A stretch of 14,487 nucleotides of DNA from an uncultured Opitutia bacterium. GTDB lineage: Bacteria > Verrucomicrobiota > Verrucomicrobiia > Opitutales > UBA953. The notes beneath the pieces were generated by a model that saw only the letters and a program-made list of their open reading frames with translations, was not told where the DNA came from and searched no databases. Of the stretch, positions 8,270 to 14,487 are shown piece by piece. The stretch lies in assembly GCA_903840235.1 (NCBI GenBank), contig CAIMFE010000050.1, positions 1 to 14,487 on the forward strand, written 5' to 3'. Position 1 is the first letter of the stretch. Each line of letters opens with the position of its first letter. A program made the position numbers and the translations under genes.

Positions 8270-9715
8270 ATGAAGATTCTGCACATCAGTCCCGAGCTCA
8301 CCCCGTGGTCCAAAGCAGGTGGCCTGGGTGATGCGGTGGCTGGTCTGGTCAAAGCCCTAGCCGCTGAGGGACATGAGGTGCACGTGGTTTCTCCCCTTTA
8401 TGGTTCCGTGCCCGACCAAGAAAAACTCGGCACCCTCATCGAGTCATTAAAAGTGAACGTCGCGGGAGATCCACTCCGCGCCACCTGCCGCGTTAGAAAA
8501 ATCGCTTTAGCACCGAAGGCAGAAGCTTGGTTCATCGAACATAATGAATACTATGGCGCGCGTGAAATTTACCCAGCCCAAGAAAATGTCGCCGAGCGCT
8601 CCTGTTTCTTCGGTCGCGCCGCACTCGATGCCTGCCTGGCACTGAACTGGATACCCGACGTCATTCACTGCCATGATTGGACGACTGGACTGATTCCCGT
8701 TTTACTCAACACGACCGCCAAAGGCACCTTGCTCGGAAAGTCTGCGTCGGTCCTCACCATTCATAATCTGCAACACCAAGGTCTGCTCAGTAAACGTATC
8801 ATTCCCTTCTTGCATTTACCGGAATGGTTATTTCATCCGGATGAAATTGAATGCTATGGCGGAGTGAATTTTTTAAAGGGCGGAATACTACACGCCCATA
8901 AAGTGACCACCGTGAGCCCAACCTACGCTCAAGAAATTTTGACAGCAGAGTATGGATTCGGATTAGATGAGTTTTTGCGACGTCGTAAAGCCGACCTCAC
9001 CGGCATCCTTAATGGCGTCGACATGGAAGAATGGAATCCAGCGACCGACAAAAACCTGGCTAAGAATTACGATGCCAAAAAGCTGACGAATAAAGCGGCG
9101 TGTAAATTAGACCTACAAAAACAATTAAACCTCAGCCCGCAAAGCGACATCCCCCTGATTGGTGTAGTTTCACGCTTATGGGAACAAAAGGGCTTAGATT
9201 TAGCCCTTCCCGTGCTACCTAAGTTTTTACGTAATGGAAAAATCCAATTCGTCTTACTCGGCAGCGGCGATCCGACATTAGAAAATAATTATAAAAAACT
9301 CGCCGAAGATTTTTCTCAGTCCGCCGCCGTACGCATCGGCTACAATAATGCACTCGCTCACCAAATCGAAGCTGGTTGCGATTTCTTTTTAATGCCCAGT
9401 CGCTTTGAACCGTGTGGACTTAATCAACTCTACTCGATGGCTTACGGCACAATTCCTATCGTGCGTGCGACGGGTGGATTAGCTGACACTGTAAAAACTT
9501 GGAATGAAGAATCCGCTGATGGCAGTGGCATCGTCTTTAATAATTCCGATAGTCCCGCGATCGAGTGGGCAATCAATCAAGCGATCAAACTTTATAGTTC
9601 ACAGAAAGATTTTAAATCAGTTCAGAAGACTGCAATGTCGTCGCAATTCTCCTGGAGTACTGCGGCCAAAGAATATTTACGGACATATAAATCAGCAATC
9701 CAGTCCGTGTCATAG
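8270..9715 (+). CDS. glgA: Glycogen synthase (ADP-glucose type, GT5)
   Basis: The protein transfers glucose from ADP-glucose to growing alpha-1,4-glucan chains in the cytoplasm. At 481 aa it has the usual bacterial length (E. coli about 477). The N-terminal donor-binding motif is SKAGGLGD (14-21). HCHDWTTGLIP (133-143) and TIHNLQHQG (163-171) follow, then TVSPTYAQEI (214-223), ILNGVDMEEWNP (246-257), SRLWEQKGLDL (301-311) and the C-terminal active-site block MPSRFEPCGLNQLYSMAYGT (375-394) with Glu380, followed by RATGGLADTV (399-408). It begins 6 nt after the exosortase stop and seems to be the last gene of the block; no other glycogen gene is nearby. No strong terminator follows, only a weak 5-bp hairpin at the stop codon. 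The placement behind an exosortase gene is unusual and may be chance. Confidence 0.96.
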   Translation: MKILHISPELTPWSKAGGLGDAVAGLVKALAAEGHEVHVVSPLYGSVPDQEKLGTLIESLKVNVAGDPLRATCRVRKIALAPKAEAWFIEHNEYYGAREIYPAQENVAERSCFFGRAALDACLALNWIPDVIHCHDWTTGLIPVLLNTTAKGTLLGKSASVLTIHNLQHQGLLSKRIIPFLHLPEWLFHPDEIECYGGVNFLKGGILHAHKVTTVSPTYAQEILTAEYGFGLDEFLRRRKADLTGILNGVDMEEWNPATDKNLAKNYDAKKLTNKAACKLDLQKQLNLSPQSDIPLIGVVSRLWEQKGLDLALPVLPKFLRNGKIQFVLLGSGDPTLENNYKKLAEDFSQSAAVRIGYNNALAHQIEAGCDFFLMPSRFEPCGLNQLYSMAYGTIPIVRATGGLADTVKTWNEESADGSGIVFNNSDSPAIEWAINQAIKLYSSQKDFKSVQKTAMSSQFSWSTAAKEYLRTYKSAIQSVS

Positions 9716-9851
9716 GCATTTAGCCTAAAAATTGTCAGCATTTGCCTTATTTTAGACAGATTTTTGCATACCGATACTAAGTTTATTCAATGTTAACTAA
9801 GTAAAAATAAGATTGGACATTCAAAAAAATAGTACTACCTAAGAAACCGCT
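9716..9851 (+). promoter_or_regulatory. AT-rich upstream region of the porin gene with short direct repeats
   Basis: These 136 bp are markedly more AT-rich than the flanking genes. A possible sigma-70 promoter is TTCAAT (9786-9791), a 16-bp spacer and TAAGAT (9808-9813), which would leave a leader of about 30 nt. ACTAAGT occurs twice, at 9776-9782 and 9796-9802, exactly 20 bp apart. GCATTT followed by GCC recurs at 9716-9727 and 9738-9749 with a 22-bp offset. TTTAGCCTAAA (9719-9729) is a short inverted repeat. These could be operator sites, but they are short and could be chance. No clear Shine-Dalgarno sequence precedes the ATG. Confidence 0.35.
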
Positions 9852-10580
9852 ATGAAAAATATCGCATCCATCACAACCCTCACCCTCGTTGCCGCTGCCG
9901 CTATGGCAGACGCTGCTCCTGCTGCTGCTCCTGCTTCAGCTTGGACGCAATCAGGAAACCTCGCTATCTCCAGCAACTACATCTGGCGTGGCGTTTCACA
10001 AAATGCTAACACTGTTGCCATCTCTGGTGGTTACGATGTTGCACACACCTCCGGCCTCTCGGCTGGTGCTTGGCTCGCCTCAGCTGGCGACGGATACAAC
10101 TCCGAATACAACACCGAGCTCGACCTCTACGCGAACTACGGTTTCAAAGTTTCTGGTGTCGATCTCTCAGTAGGTTACATCGCTTACGTATACCAAGGTG
10201 GTAGCTACGCTAACTTCTCTGAAGTTAACGTTTCCGCAACCTTCGCTGGCGTAACTGCTAAAGTTTCGAAAGAAATCACCAACGCCGCAGCTGGCACTGG
10301 TTTCAGTGACTTCGGTTACTACTACGAACTCGGTTACACCTACAGCATCGCTGCTGTTAAAGGTCTCGACCTCGGTCTCCACTACGGTTGGGCAGACAAG
10401 AATGGTGCTAGCCGCAAGGAAGAAGACTACTCCGTTTCTCTTACCTACCCTGTAGCTGGTTTCGTTGCAACAGCTGCTTACAGCAACACCCCTGGTTCAG
10501 TTGCTGCATTCAGCGGTGCTTCAGCATCTAGCCAAATCAACGGCGATCTCTACAGCCTCTCACTTAAGAAAACCTTCTAA
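9852..10580 (+). CDS. TorF-family putative outer-membrane porin (Gcw_chp domain)
   Basis: This is a predicted beta-barrel outer-membrane protein of 242 aa. The first ~21-30 residues form a signal peptide (lysine 2, hydrophobic TLTLVAAAAMA) followed by an Ala/Pro-rich stretch (AAPAAAPASA, 21-30). The mature part starts with SGNLAISSNYIWRGVSQN (34-51), the diagnostic TorF/Gcw_chp opening (SDYVFRGISQ in relatives), then ISGGYDVAHTSGLSAGAW (57-74), ELDLYANYG (89-97) and LSVGYIAYVYQG (105-116). It then alternates tyrosine- and glycine-rich strands and ends in a terminal phenylalanine, the usual signal for the BAM assembly machinery. Codon use is strongly biased (GCT, GGT, GTT, TAC, AAC, CTC) unlike the neighbours, which suggests high expression. 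It stands alone between its own upstream region and a strong terminator. The transported substrate is unknown. Confidence 0.88.
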   Translation: MKNIASITTLTLVAAAAMADAAPAAAPASAWTQSGNLAISSNYIWRGVSQNANTVAISGGYDVAHTSGLSAGAWLASAGDGYNSEYNTELDLYANYGFKVSGVDLSVGYIAYVYQGGSYANFSEVNVSATFAGVTAKVSKEITNAAAGTGFSDFGYYYELGYTYSIAAVKGLDLGLHYGWADKNGASRKEEDYSVSLTYPVAGFVATAAYSNTPGSVAAFSGASASSQINGDLYSLSLKKTF

Positions 10581-10603
10581 GGTTTAATTAAGTCTTTATA
10601 GCT

Positions 10604-10641
10604 AAGGGGCGTTCTCGGATAGGAGAACGCCCCTTTTCTTT
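10604..10641 (+). terminator. Strong intrinsic terminator downstream of the porin gene
   Basis: A perfect 13-bp stem pairs AAGGGGCGTTCTC (10604-10616) with GAGAACGCCCCTT (10623-10635) around the 6-nt loop GGATAG, and runs into a T-rich tract (10634-10642). It lies 24 bp after the porin stop codon and should end that transcript cleanly before lipA. The clear single-gene termination fits an abundant monocistronic mRNA. Confidence 0.95.
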
Positions 10642-10685
10642 TGTAGGGTTGAAAACCCGCCAGATTCCCTAATGGTAAATGTCCG

Positions 10686-11573
10686 ATGATTGAGTCCGCC
10701 CGCAAACCCGATTGGCTCCGCGCCCCTCTACCCTCCGGGCCTGACTATCTCGAGACTCGCGAAAACGTAGACAAAAACAAACTGCACACAGTTTGTCAGT
10801 CCGCCCAATGCCCCAACCTCGGCGAATGTTGGTCACGCGGAACAGCCACCGTGATGATCCTCGGCAACGTCTGCACCCGCTCCTGTACTTTTTGCGCCGT
10901 CCTTTCCGGTCGACCCAGTGAATTAGACCTCGGCGAACCAGCGCGCGTCGCTGAATCAATCTCGCAAATGAAACTGCGTCACGTCGTCATCACCTCGGTC
11001 GCACGCGATGACTTAAAAGATGGCGGCGCTTCCGTCTGGGTCGCCACCATCCGCGCCACCCGTCACAGAAATCCCAATACCACCATCGAAGTTCTTCCCG
11101 CAGATTTTCGCGGTGAACAAATCCACCTCGATACTCTTTTAGACGCGCAGCCCGATATCTTAAATCATAACTTAGAAACCGTCGAACGTCTCCAACGTCC
11201 CGTCCGCAAAACCGCCCGCTATGACCGCTCCTTCTGGGTCCTAAAACACGCTAAGTCCCGCGGATTCATTACCAAAACCGGACTCATGCTCGGCATCGGA
11301 GAAAAGAAAGAAGAAGTCGCTCAATTATTAAAAGACATCGCAGCAGCCGGAGTCGATATCATCACCATCGGACAATACTTATCCCCGAGCAAAGAACACG
11401 CACCCATCGATCGCTGGGTTCACCCCGATGAATTTGCCGAATGGAAAACTTTTGCACTAGGACTAGGAATCAAACACGTCGAATCGGGTCCGCTCGTCCG
11501 CTCGTCCTATAAAGCAGACGAACAAGTCGTAAAATTTAATCTACTCGAACGTCGAAAGACTTTTCCTGCTTAA
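10686..11573 (+). CDS. lipA: Lipoyl synthase
   Basis: This radical-SAM enzyme inserts two sulfurs into protein-bound octanoyl groups to make the lipoyl cofactor of pyruvate and 2-oxoglutarate dehydrogenases and the glycine cleavage system. Both iron-sulfur sites are visible: the auxiliary cluster CX4CX5C (Cys37, Cys42, Cys48 in VCQSAQCPNLGEC) and the radical-SAM CX3CX2C (Cys63, Cys67, Cys70 in CTRSCTFC). The C-terminal RSSY motif (272-275) that ligates the auxiliary cluster is intact. VITSVARDDLKDGGA (101-115), DILNHNLETV (157-166) and KTGLMLGIGE (197-206) are further family signatures. The length of 295 aa is normal. No lipB or lipoate ligase gene is adjacent. The start has no Shine-Dalgarno sequence. 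A small hairpin (GGGTT/AACCC, 10646-10658) lies in the leader between the porin terminator and this start. Confidence 0.97.
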   Translation: MIESARKPDWLRAPLPSGPDYLETRENVDKNKLHTVCQSAQCPNLGECWSRGTATVMILGNVCTRSCTFCAVLSGRPSELDLGEPARVAESISQMKLRHVVITSVARDDLKDGGASVWVATIRATRHRNPNTTIEVLPADFRGEQIHLDTLLDAQPDILNHNLETVERLQRPVRKTARYDRSFWVLKHAKSRGFITKTGLMLGIGEKKEEVAQLLKDIAAAGVDIITIGQYLSPSKEHAPIDRWVHPDEFAEWKTFALGLGIKHVESGPLVRSSYKADEQVVKFNLLERRKTFPA

Positions 11574-11576
11574 GCC

Positions 11577-13628
11577 GTGCACGGTTATCCTCCTGTCGAC
11601 TTTAAAGCTGAACTGAACGAAGCACAATACGCCGCCGTTACATCGCCGCGTGGACCCGCATTAGTTTTGGCTGGAGCAGGCTCCGGAAAAACTCGCACCC
11701 TCACTTACCGCGTCGCCTGGCTCCTTCATCAAGGTACCAAACCGTGGGACATCCTCCTACTCACTTTCACCAATAAATCCGCCAAGGAAATGCTCGAACG
11801 CGTCGAGGATCTCACCGGTGTACCACGCGGGCAGTTCTGGGGCGGCACCTTCCACTCCATCGCCCAACGTATCTTGCGACGTAACGCCCAAGCCGCCGAT
11901 CGTAATCCCGACTTCACCATCCTCGATCAAAAAGAATCCGAACAGCTTTTTTCTGGAATCATCAAAGAAATCGACGGTGCCTTTATCAAAGATAAAACAA
12001 ATCCGAAAGCACCCGTCATCCTCGACGCCTATTCGCACGCCCGTAATACACTGAGACCAGTCGTCGATGTCATGCGCGAGCGATTGGATTGGATGAAAGG
12101 CGGACCCGAAAAATTAATCAAATTCTGCGAAGCATACGAAGCAGCCAAAAAGGCGCGCAACGTCTGCGATTTCGACGACCTCTTAGTCCTCTGGCTGCAA
12201 GTACTCGAAAAAGATCCCGCCGCCCTCGCGCATTATCGCCAACGTTTTCAACATCTTTTAGTCGATGAGTTTCAAGATACCAATCGACTCCAAAGTAAGA
12301 TCATCGACCTCCTCGCCTCCGAACATCAAATCATGGCCGTCGGTGACGACGCCCAATGTATCTACACCTGGCGCGGCGCCGACTGGGAAAATATCGTCAC
12401 CTTCCCCCAACGTCATCCGGGAACCCAGATTCATACTATCGATATTAATTATCGTTCCACTCCCGAGATTCTTTCATTCGCGAATGAAATTTTAGCACAT
12501 CGTCCCAGTGTCGATGGCTTTGAAAGAAAATTAAAAGCCGTACGTGGAAGTGGCATGCAACCGACTTTGTTCACGGTCGGTGATACTTCCCAACAAGCGA
12601 AACTCGTCGGACGCAAAATTCATCAGCTTCATCAAGAAGGACATCCTTTAGCCGACATTCATATTTTATACCGCGCTCACTATCAATCCATCGAGTTGCA
12701 AATGGAACTCAACGCACTCGGCATCCCCTTCGTCATTACCAGCGGACATAAGTTCTTCGATTTAATCCACGTTAAAGATATCCTAGCCCACCTGCGATTT
12801 ATCCATAATCCAAACGATTCGGTCGCGCTGTCCCGAGTACTGTGTCTATTGCCTAAAATCGGCCCCATCGGTGCCGATAAAATCATTCGAGCCGCCCAAG
12901 AAGTGGACGCGACCCAGCGACGTGGCCTCGTCCGTGCCCTACGCGACCCCGCCGTTCTCAAGAAAGTGACCGATGTCGCCAAAGACGATTTCAATGATCT
13001 AACCATCACCCTTGAGGACATGCTCGAAGGGATTGAAAACGCCCAACAAAAACCTGCCCCCGTAAATCCTTCGACCGATTTATTTACGCACGCTCGCGAA
13101 AAACATGATGAGAAGATTTCGCGCACTCCCGCCGAAACGGTTCGTGTATGTATTGAAGGTTGGTACGGCACGCACATGAAAACTCTTTTTCCCGACTGGA
13201 AAGATCGCGAACAAGATTTGACCGGCTTGATTGGTTTCGCCTCAAAGTTTCCCGACCTCGGTGATTTAATCGCCCAAGTAGTTTTAATGAATGGAGAAAC
13301 TTCGGATAAAAATCCCGAACCTCAGGAAGACATGTTGAAGCTGACAACCATTCACCAATCGAAAGGACTCGAGTTCCCAATCGTGTTTGTACTCGGTGTG
13401 GCTGATGGACTTTTACCCTTAACTCGCGCGATCGATGAAGGTGATGTCGAAGAAGAGCGTCGCCTCTTTTACGTAGCCTGCACACGCGCCGAAAATCTTT
13501 TGTATCTCTTCGCCCCACGTTTTACGACATCAGGCGAAGGCTACCGACCGCTCGACCCATGCCGATTTATTGAGGAAATGAGCCCTGATTGCTATGATTT
13601 GGCTGATTATGCCCATCGCCGGCTCTGA
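11577..13628 (+). CDS. UvrD/PcrA/Rep-like superfamily 1 DNA helicase
   Basis: This is an ATP-driven 3'-5' DNA helicase or translocase of the UvrD/Rep family, expected to act in repair or replication restart. It shows the Q motif LNEAQYAAV (13-21), Walker A AGAGSGKT (32-39), motif Ia TFTNKSAKEM (63-72), motif II LLVDEFQDT (227-235), motif III GDDAQCIYTWRGA (256-268), motif IV NYRSTPEIL (291-299), motif V TIHQSKGLEF (591-600) and motif VI EERRLFYVACTRA (626-638). The 2B region between motifs IV and V is complete. Only 45 residues follow motif VI, so the long C-terminal extension of classical PcrA/UvrD (ending in an RNA-polymerase-binding Tudor fold) is absent. Motif III reads GDDAQCIY where GDDDQSIY is typical. 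The start is GTG, 3 nt after the lipA stop, because no in-frame ATG precedes the Q motif. It is likely co-transcribed with lipA. Confidence 0.92.
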   Translation: MHGYPPVDFKAELNEAQYAAVTSPRGPALVLAGAGSGKTRTLTYRVAWLLHQGTKPWDILLLTFTNKSAKEMLERVEDLTGVPRGQFWGGTFHSIAQRILRRNAQAADRNPDFTILDQKESEQLFSGIIKEIDGAFIKDKTNPKAPVILDAYSHARNTLRPVVDVMRERLDWMKGGPEKLIKFCEAYEAAKKARNVCDFDDLLVLWLQVLEKDPAALAHYRQRFQHLLVDEFQDTNRLQSKIIDLLASEHQIMAVGDDAQCIYTWRGADWENIVTFPQRHPGTQIHTIDINYRSTPEILSFANEILAHRPSVDGFERKLKAVRGSGMQPTLFTVGDTSQQAKLVGRKIHQLHQEGHPLADIHILYRAHYQSIELQMELNALGIPFVITSGHKFFDLIHVKDILAHLRFIHNPNDSVALSRVLCLLPKIGPIGADKIIRAAQEVDATQRRGLVRALRDPAVLKKVTDVAKDDFNDLTITLEDMLEGIENAQQKPAPVNPSTDLFTHAREKHDEKISRTPAETVRVCIEGWYGTHMKTLFPDWKDREQDLTGLIGFASKFPDLGDLIAQVVLMNGETSDKNPEPQEDMLKLTTIHQSKGLEFPIVFVLGVADGLLPLTRAIDEGDVEEERRLFYVACTRAENLLYLFAPRFTTSGEGYRPLDPCRFIEEMSPDCYDLADYAHRRL

Positions 13629-13707
13629 AACCCCTTTATGACAATAGTTTAGGGTAAGTGGCTTGCCTTGCCAAAGGGCTCGTTTTCTGTCTCAAATCCT
13701 ACCCTCT
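13629..13707 (+). promoter_or_regulatory. Short gap upstream of serA
   Basis: The 79-bp gap between the helicase and serA shows no convincing terminator. TTGCCA and TCAAAT spaced by 18 bp could be a weak promoter. AGGGTA (13651-13656) and TACCCT (13700-13705) could pair just before the start codon, but six bases over a long loop is weak evidence. Confidence 0.2.
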
Positions 13708-14487
13708 ATGCCAAAGGTACTCGTCGCTGATAAGATTTCACCCACTGGTGTCGCCCTCCTCAAAGCCCAAGCGGGCTATGAGGTCGTTGAAGCCTACGGT
13801 TCATCACCCGAAAAGGTGCTCGAATTGGTTAAGGACGTGCACGCAATCTTGGTCCGCTCCGAGACCCAGATCACTCGCGAAGTACTCAACGCCGCACAGA
13901 AACTTGTTTGCGTAGGTCGCGCCGGTGTAGGTGTCGATAATATCGATGTCGATGCTGCCACCGAACGCGGTGTCATCGTGATGAACACTCCTTCAGGCAA
14001 CACCGTCGCCACCGCCGAGCTCACTTTTTCACACCTTCTCTCTCTCGCCCGTCCGGTACCTGAAGCCGTTCAATCCATGCGCGAAGGTAAATGGGACCGT
14101 AAAACACTTTCCGGTACAGAATTATTTAGTAAAAATTTAGGAATCTTAGGACTCGGCCGCATCGGCGCCGAAGTCGCCAAACGCGCCATCGCTTTCGGCA
14201 TGAAGGTTTACGCTTACGATCCTTACCTCACCGAAGCTCGTGCGAAATCCCTCGGCGTACACATGTCCACCCTCGACGAAGTTTTCGCCGTTTCGGATTA
14301 CATCACAGTGCACATGCCGCTCACCCCGCAAACTGAGGGCATGGTTAATACCGCCGCTTTCAGCAAAATGAAAAAGGGTGTTAAGATTGTGAACTGCGCC
14401 CGCGGTGGAATTGTCGACGAAGCAGCACTCGCCGCCGCTATGCAATCTGGCCAATGCGGTGGCTGTGGATTCGATGTATTCGTCGAA
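13708..14487 (+). CDS. serA: D-3-phosphoglycerate dehydrogenase, N-terminal 260 codons (partial at right edge)
   Basis: The enzyme catalyses the first committed step of serine synthesis, NAD-dependent oxidation of 3-phosphoglycerate to 3-phosphohydroxypyruvate. The N-terminal substrate domain includes VLVADKISPTGVALL (4-18), ILVRSETQIT (47-56), GRAGVGVDNID (70-80) and NTPSGNTVATAEL (93-105). The Rossmann domain has KNLGILGLGRIGAEVA (142-157) with GLGRIG at 148-153, DPYLTE (171-176), HMPLTPQTEGM (202-212) and NCARGGIVDE (229-238) containing the substrate- and cofactor-contacting Arg232. The window ends at DVFVE, before the catalytic histidine, so the C-terminal regulatory domains cannot be judged. 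ATG 13708 is the start because the conserved N-terminal strand begins right after it; it has no Shine-Dalgarno sequence and sits behind a pyrimidine-rich stretch. Confidence 0.95.
   Translation, partial: MPKVLVADKISPTGVALLKAQAGYEVVEAYGSSPEKVLELVKDVHAILVRSETQITREVLNAAQKLVCVGRAGVGVDNIDVDAATERGVIVMNTPSGNTVATAELTFSHLLSLARPVPEAVQSMREGKWDRKTLSGTELFSKNLGILGLGRIGAEVAKRAIAFGMKVYAYDPYLTEARAKSLGVHMSTLDEVFAVSDYITVHMPLTPQTEGMVNTAAFSKMKKGVKIVNCARGGIVDEAALAAAMQSGQCGGCGFDVFVE

Noticed and set aside
9713..9727. Small hairpin TAGGC/GCCTA at the glgA stop codon as a terminator
   Set aside because: The stem is only 5 bp and is followed by A residues rather than a T tract, so it does not qualify as an intrinsic terminator.
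9852..10580. Porin as a possible PEP-CTERM substrate of the nearby exosortase
   Set aside because: Its C-terminus ends in a beta-strand with terminal Phe and lacks a PEP motif, a transmembrane helix and a basic tail.
12683..13177. Reverse-strand open frame of 164 codons inside the helicase gene
   Set aside because: The opposite strand encodes conserved helicase sequence throughout, and the reverse product is low-complexity Ser/Arg-rich with no recognisable motif; it is a shadow frame.
13084..13518. Reverse-strand open frame of 144 codons over helicase motifs V and VI
   Set aside because: It is antisense to essential helicase motifs, its product is Arg-rich and has no family features, so it is not a credible gene.
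13651..13705. AGGGTA/TACCCT inverted repeat before serA as a riboswitch or attenuator
   Set aside because: Only six pairs close a loop of more than 40 nt with no further helix, leader peptide or terminator; this is likely chance.
14146..14454. Reverse-strand open frame of 102 codons inside serA
   Set aside because: It lies antisense to the NAD-binding domain of SerA, which is clearly the real coding frame.
1..14487. CRISPR array, insertion sequence, prophage or tRNA/rRNA gene
   Set aside because: No regularly spaced repeats, terminal inverted repeats, transposase or phage genes, and no RNA gene folds were seen; nearly all the sequence is accounted for by coherent coding genes.

Overview
The window looks like chromosomal DNA of a Gram-negative, exosortase-bearing bacterium, most plausibly a Verrucomicrobiota member (Opitutales-like). 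The evidence is a full-length exosortase, a Gcw_chp/TorF-type outer-membrane porin, a YejABEF-like peptide importer, moderate GC content, and start codons that mostly lack a Shine-Dalgarno sequence. The lineage is an inference from gene content; no rRNA or other taxonomic marker is present.

Layout. (1) On the reverse strand, positions 1-1016 hold the N-terminal part of an Aas-like protein: two membrane helices, a complete PlsC-type acyltransferase domain and the start of an AMP-binding (acyl-ACP/acyl-CoA synthetase-like) domain that runs off the left edge. (2) A 92-bp divergent gap leads to a tightly packed seven-gene forward block (1109-9715): two YejB/YejE-like permeases, a YejA-like binding protein, two separate ABC ATPases that together match the single fused YejF, an exosortase, and glycogen synthase GlgA. 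Three junctions are 4-nt ATGA overlaps, one gap is 2 nt and one is 6 nt. (3) A monocistronic-looking TorF-type porin (9852-10580) has its own AT-rich upstream region and a very clear intrinsic terminator (10604-10641). (4) Forward housekeeping genes follow: lipoyl synthase LipA (10686-11573), a UvrD/PcrA/Rep-type helicase starting with GTG (11577-13628), and the first 260 codons of D-3-phosphoglycerate dehydrogenase SerA (13708 to the right edge).

How the genes work together. The Yej-like proteins should form one periplasmic-binding-protein-dependent importer for oligopeptides. Each permease carries an extra extracytoplasmic segment of roughly 75-95 residues compared with the E. coli proteins as I recall them. 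The exosortase is translationally coupled to the second ATPase. Exosortases cut PEP-CTERM-type sorting tails from exported proteins, so the coupling raises a speculative link between protein sorting and peptide uptake; no PEP-CTERM substrate is visible here. GlgA (storage glycogen), LipA (lipoate cofactor), the helicase (DNA repair/replication) and SerA (serine synthesis) are ordinary core genes. I saw no CRISPR array, tRNA, rRNA, insertion sequence or phage gene. Nothing in the window clearly amounts to a new defence or mobile system. The most unusual parts are the enlarged permease loops and the exosortase-importer coupling.
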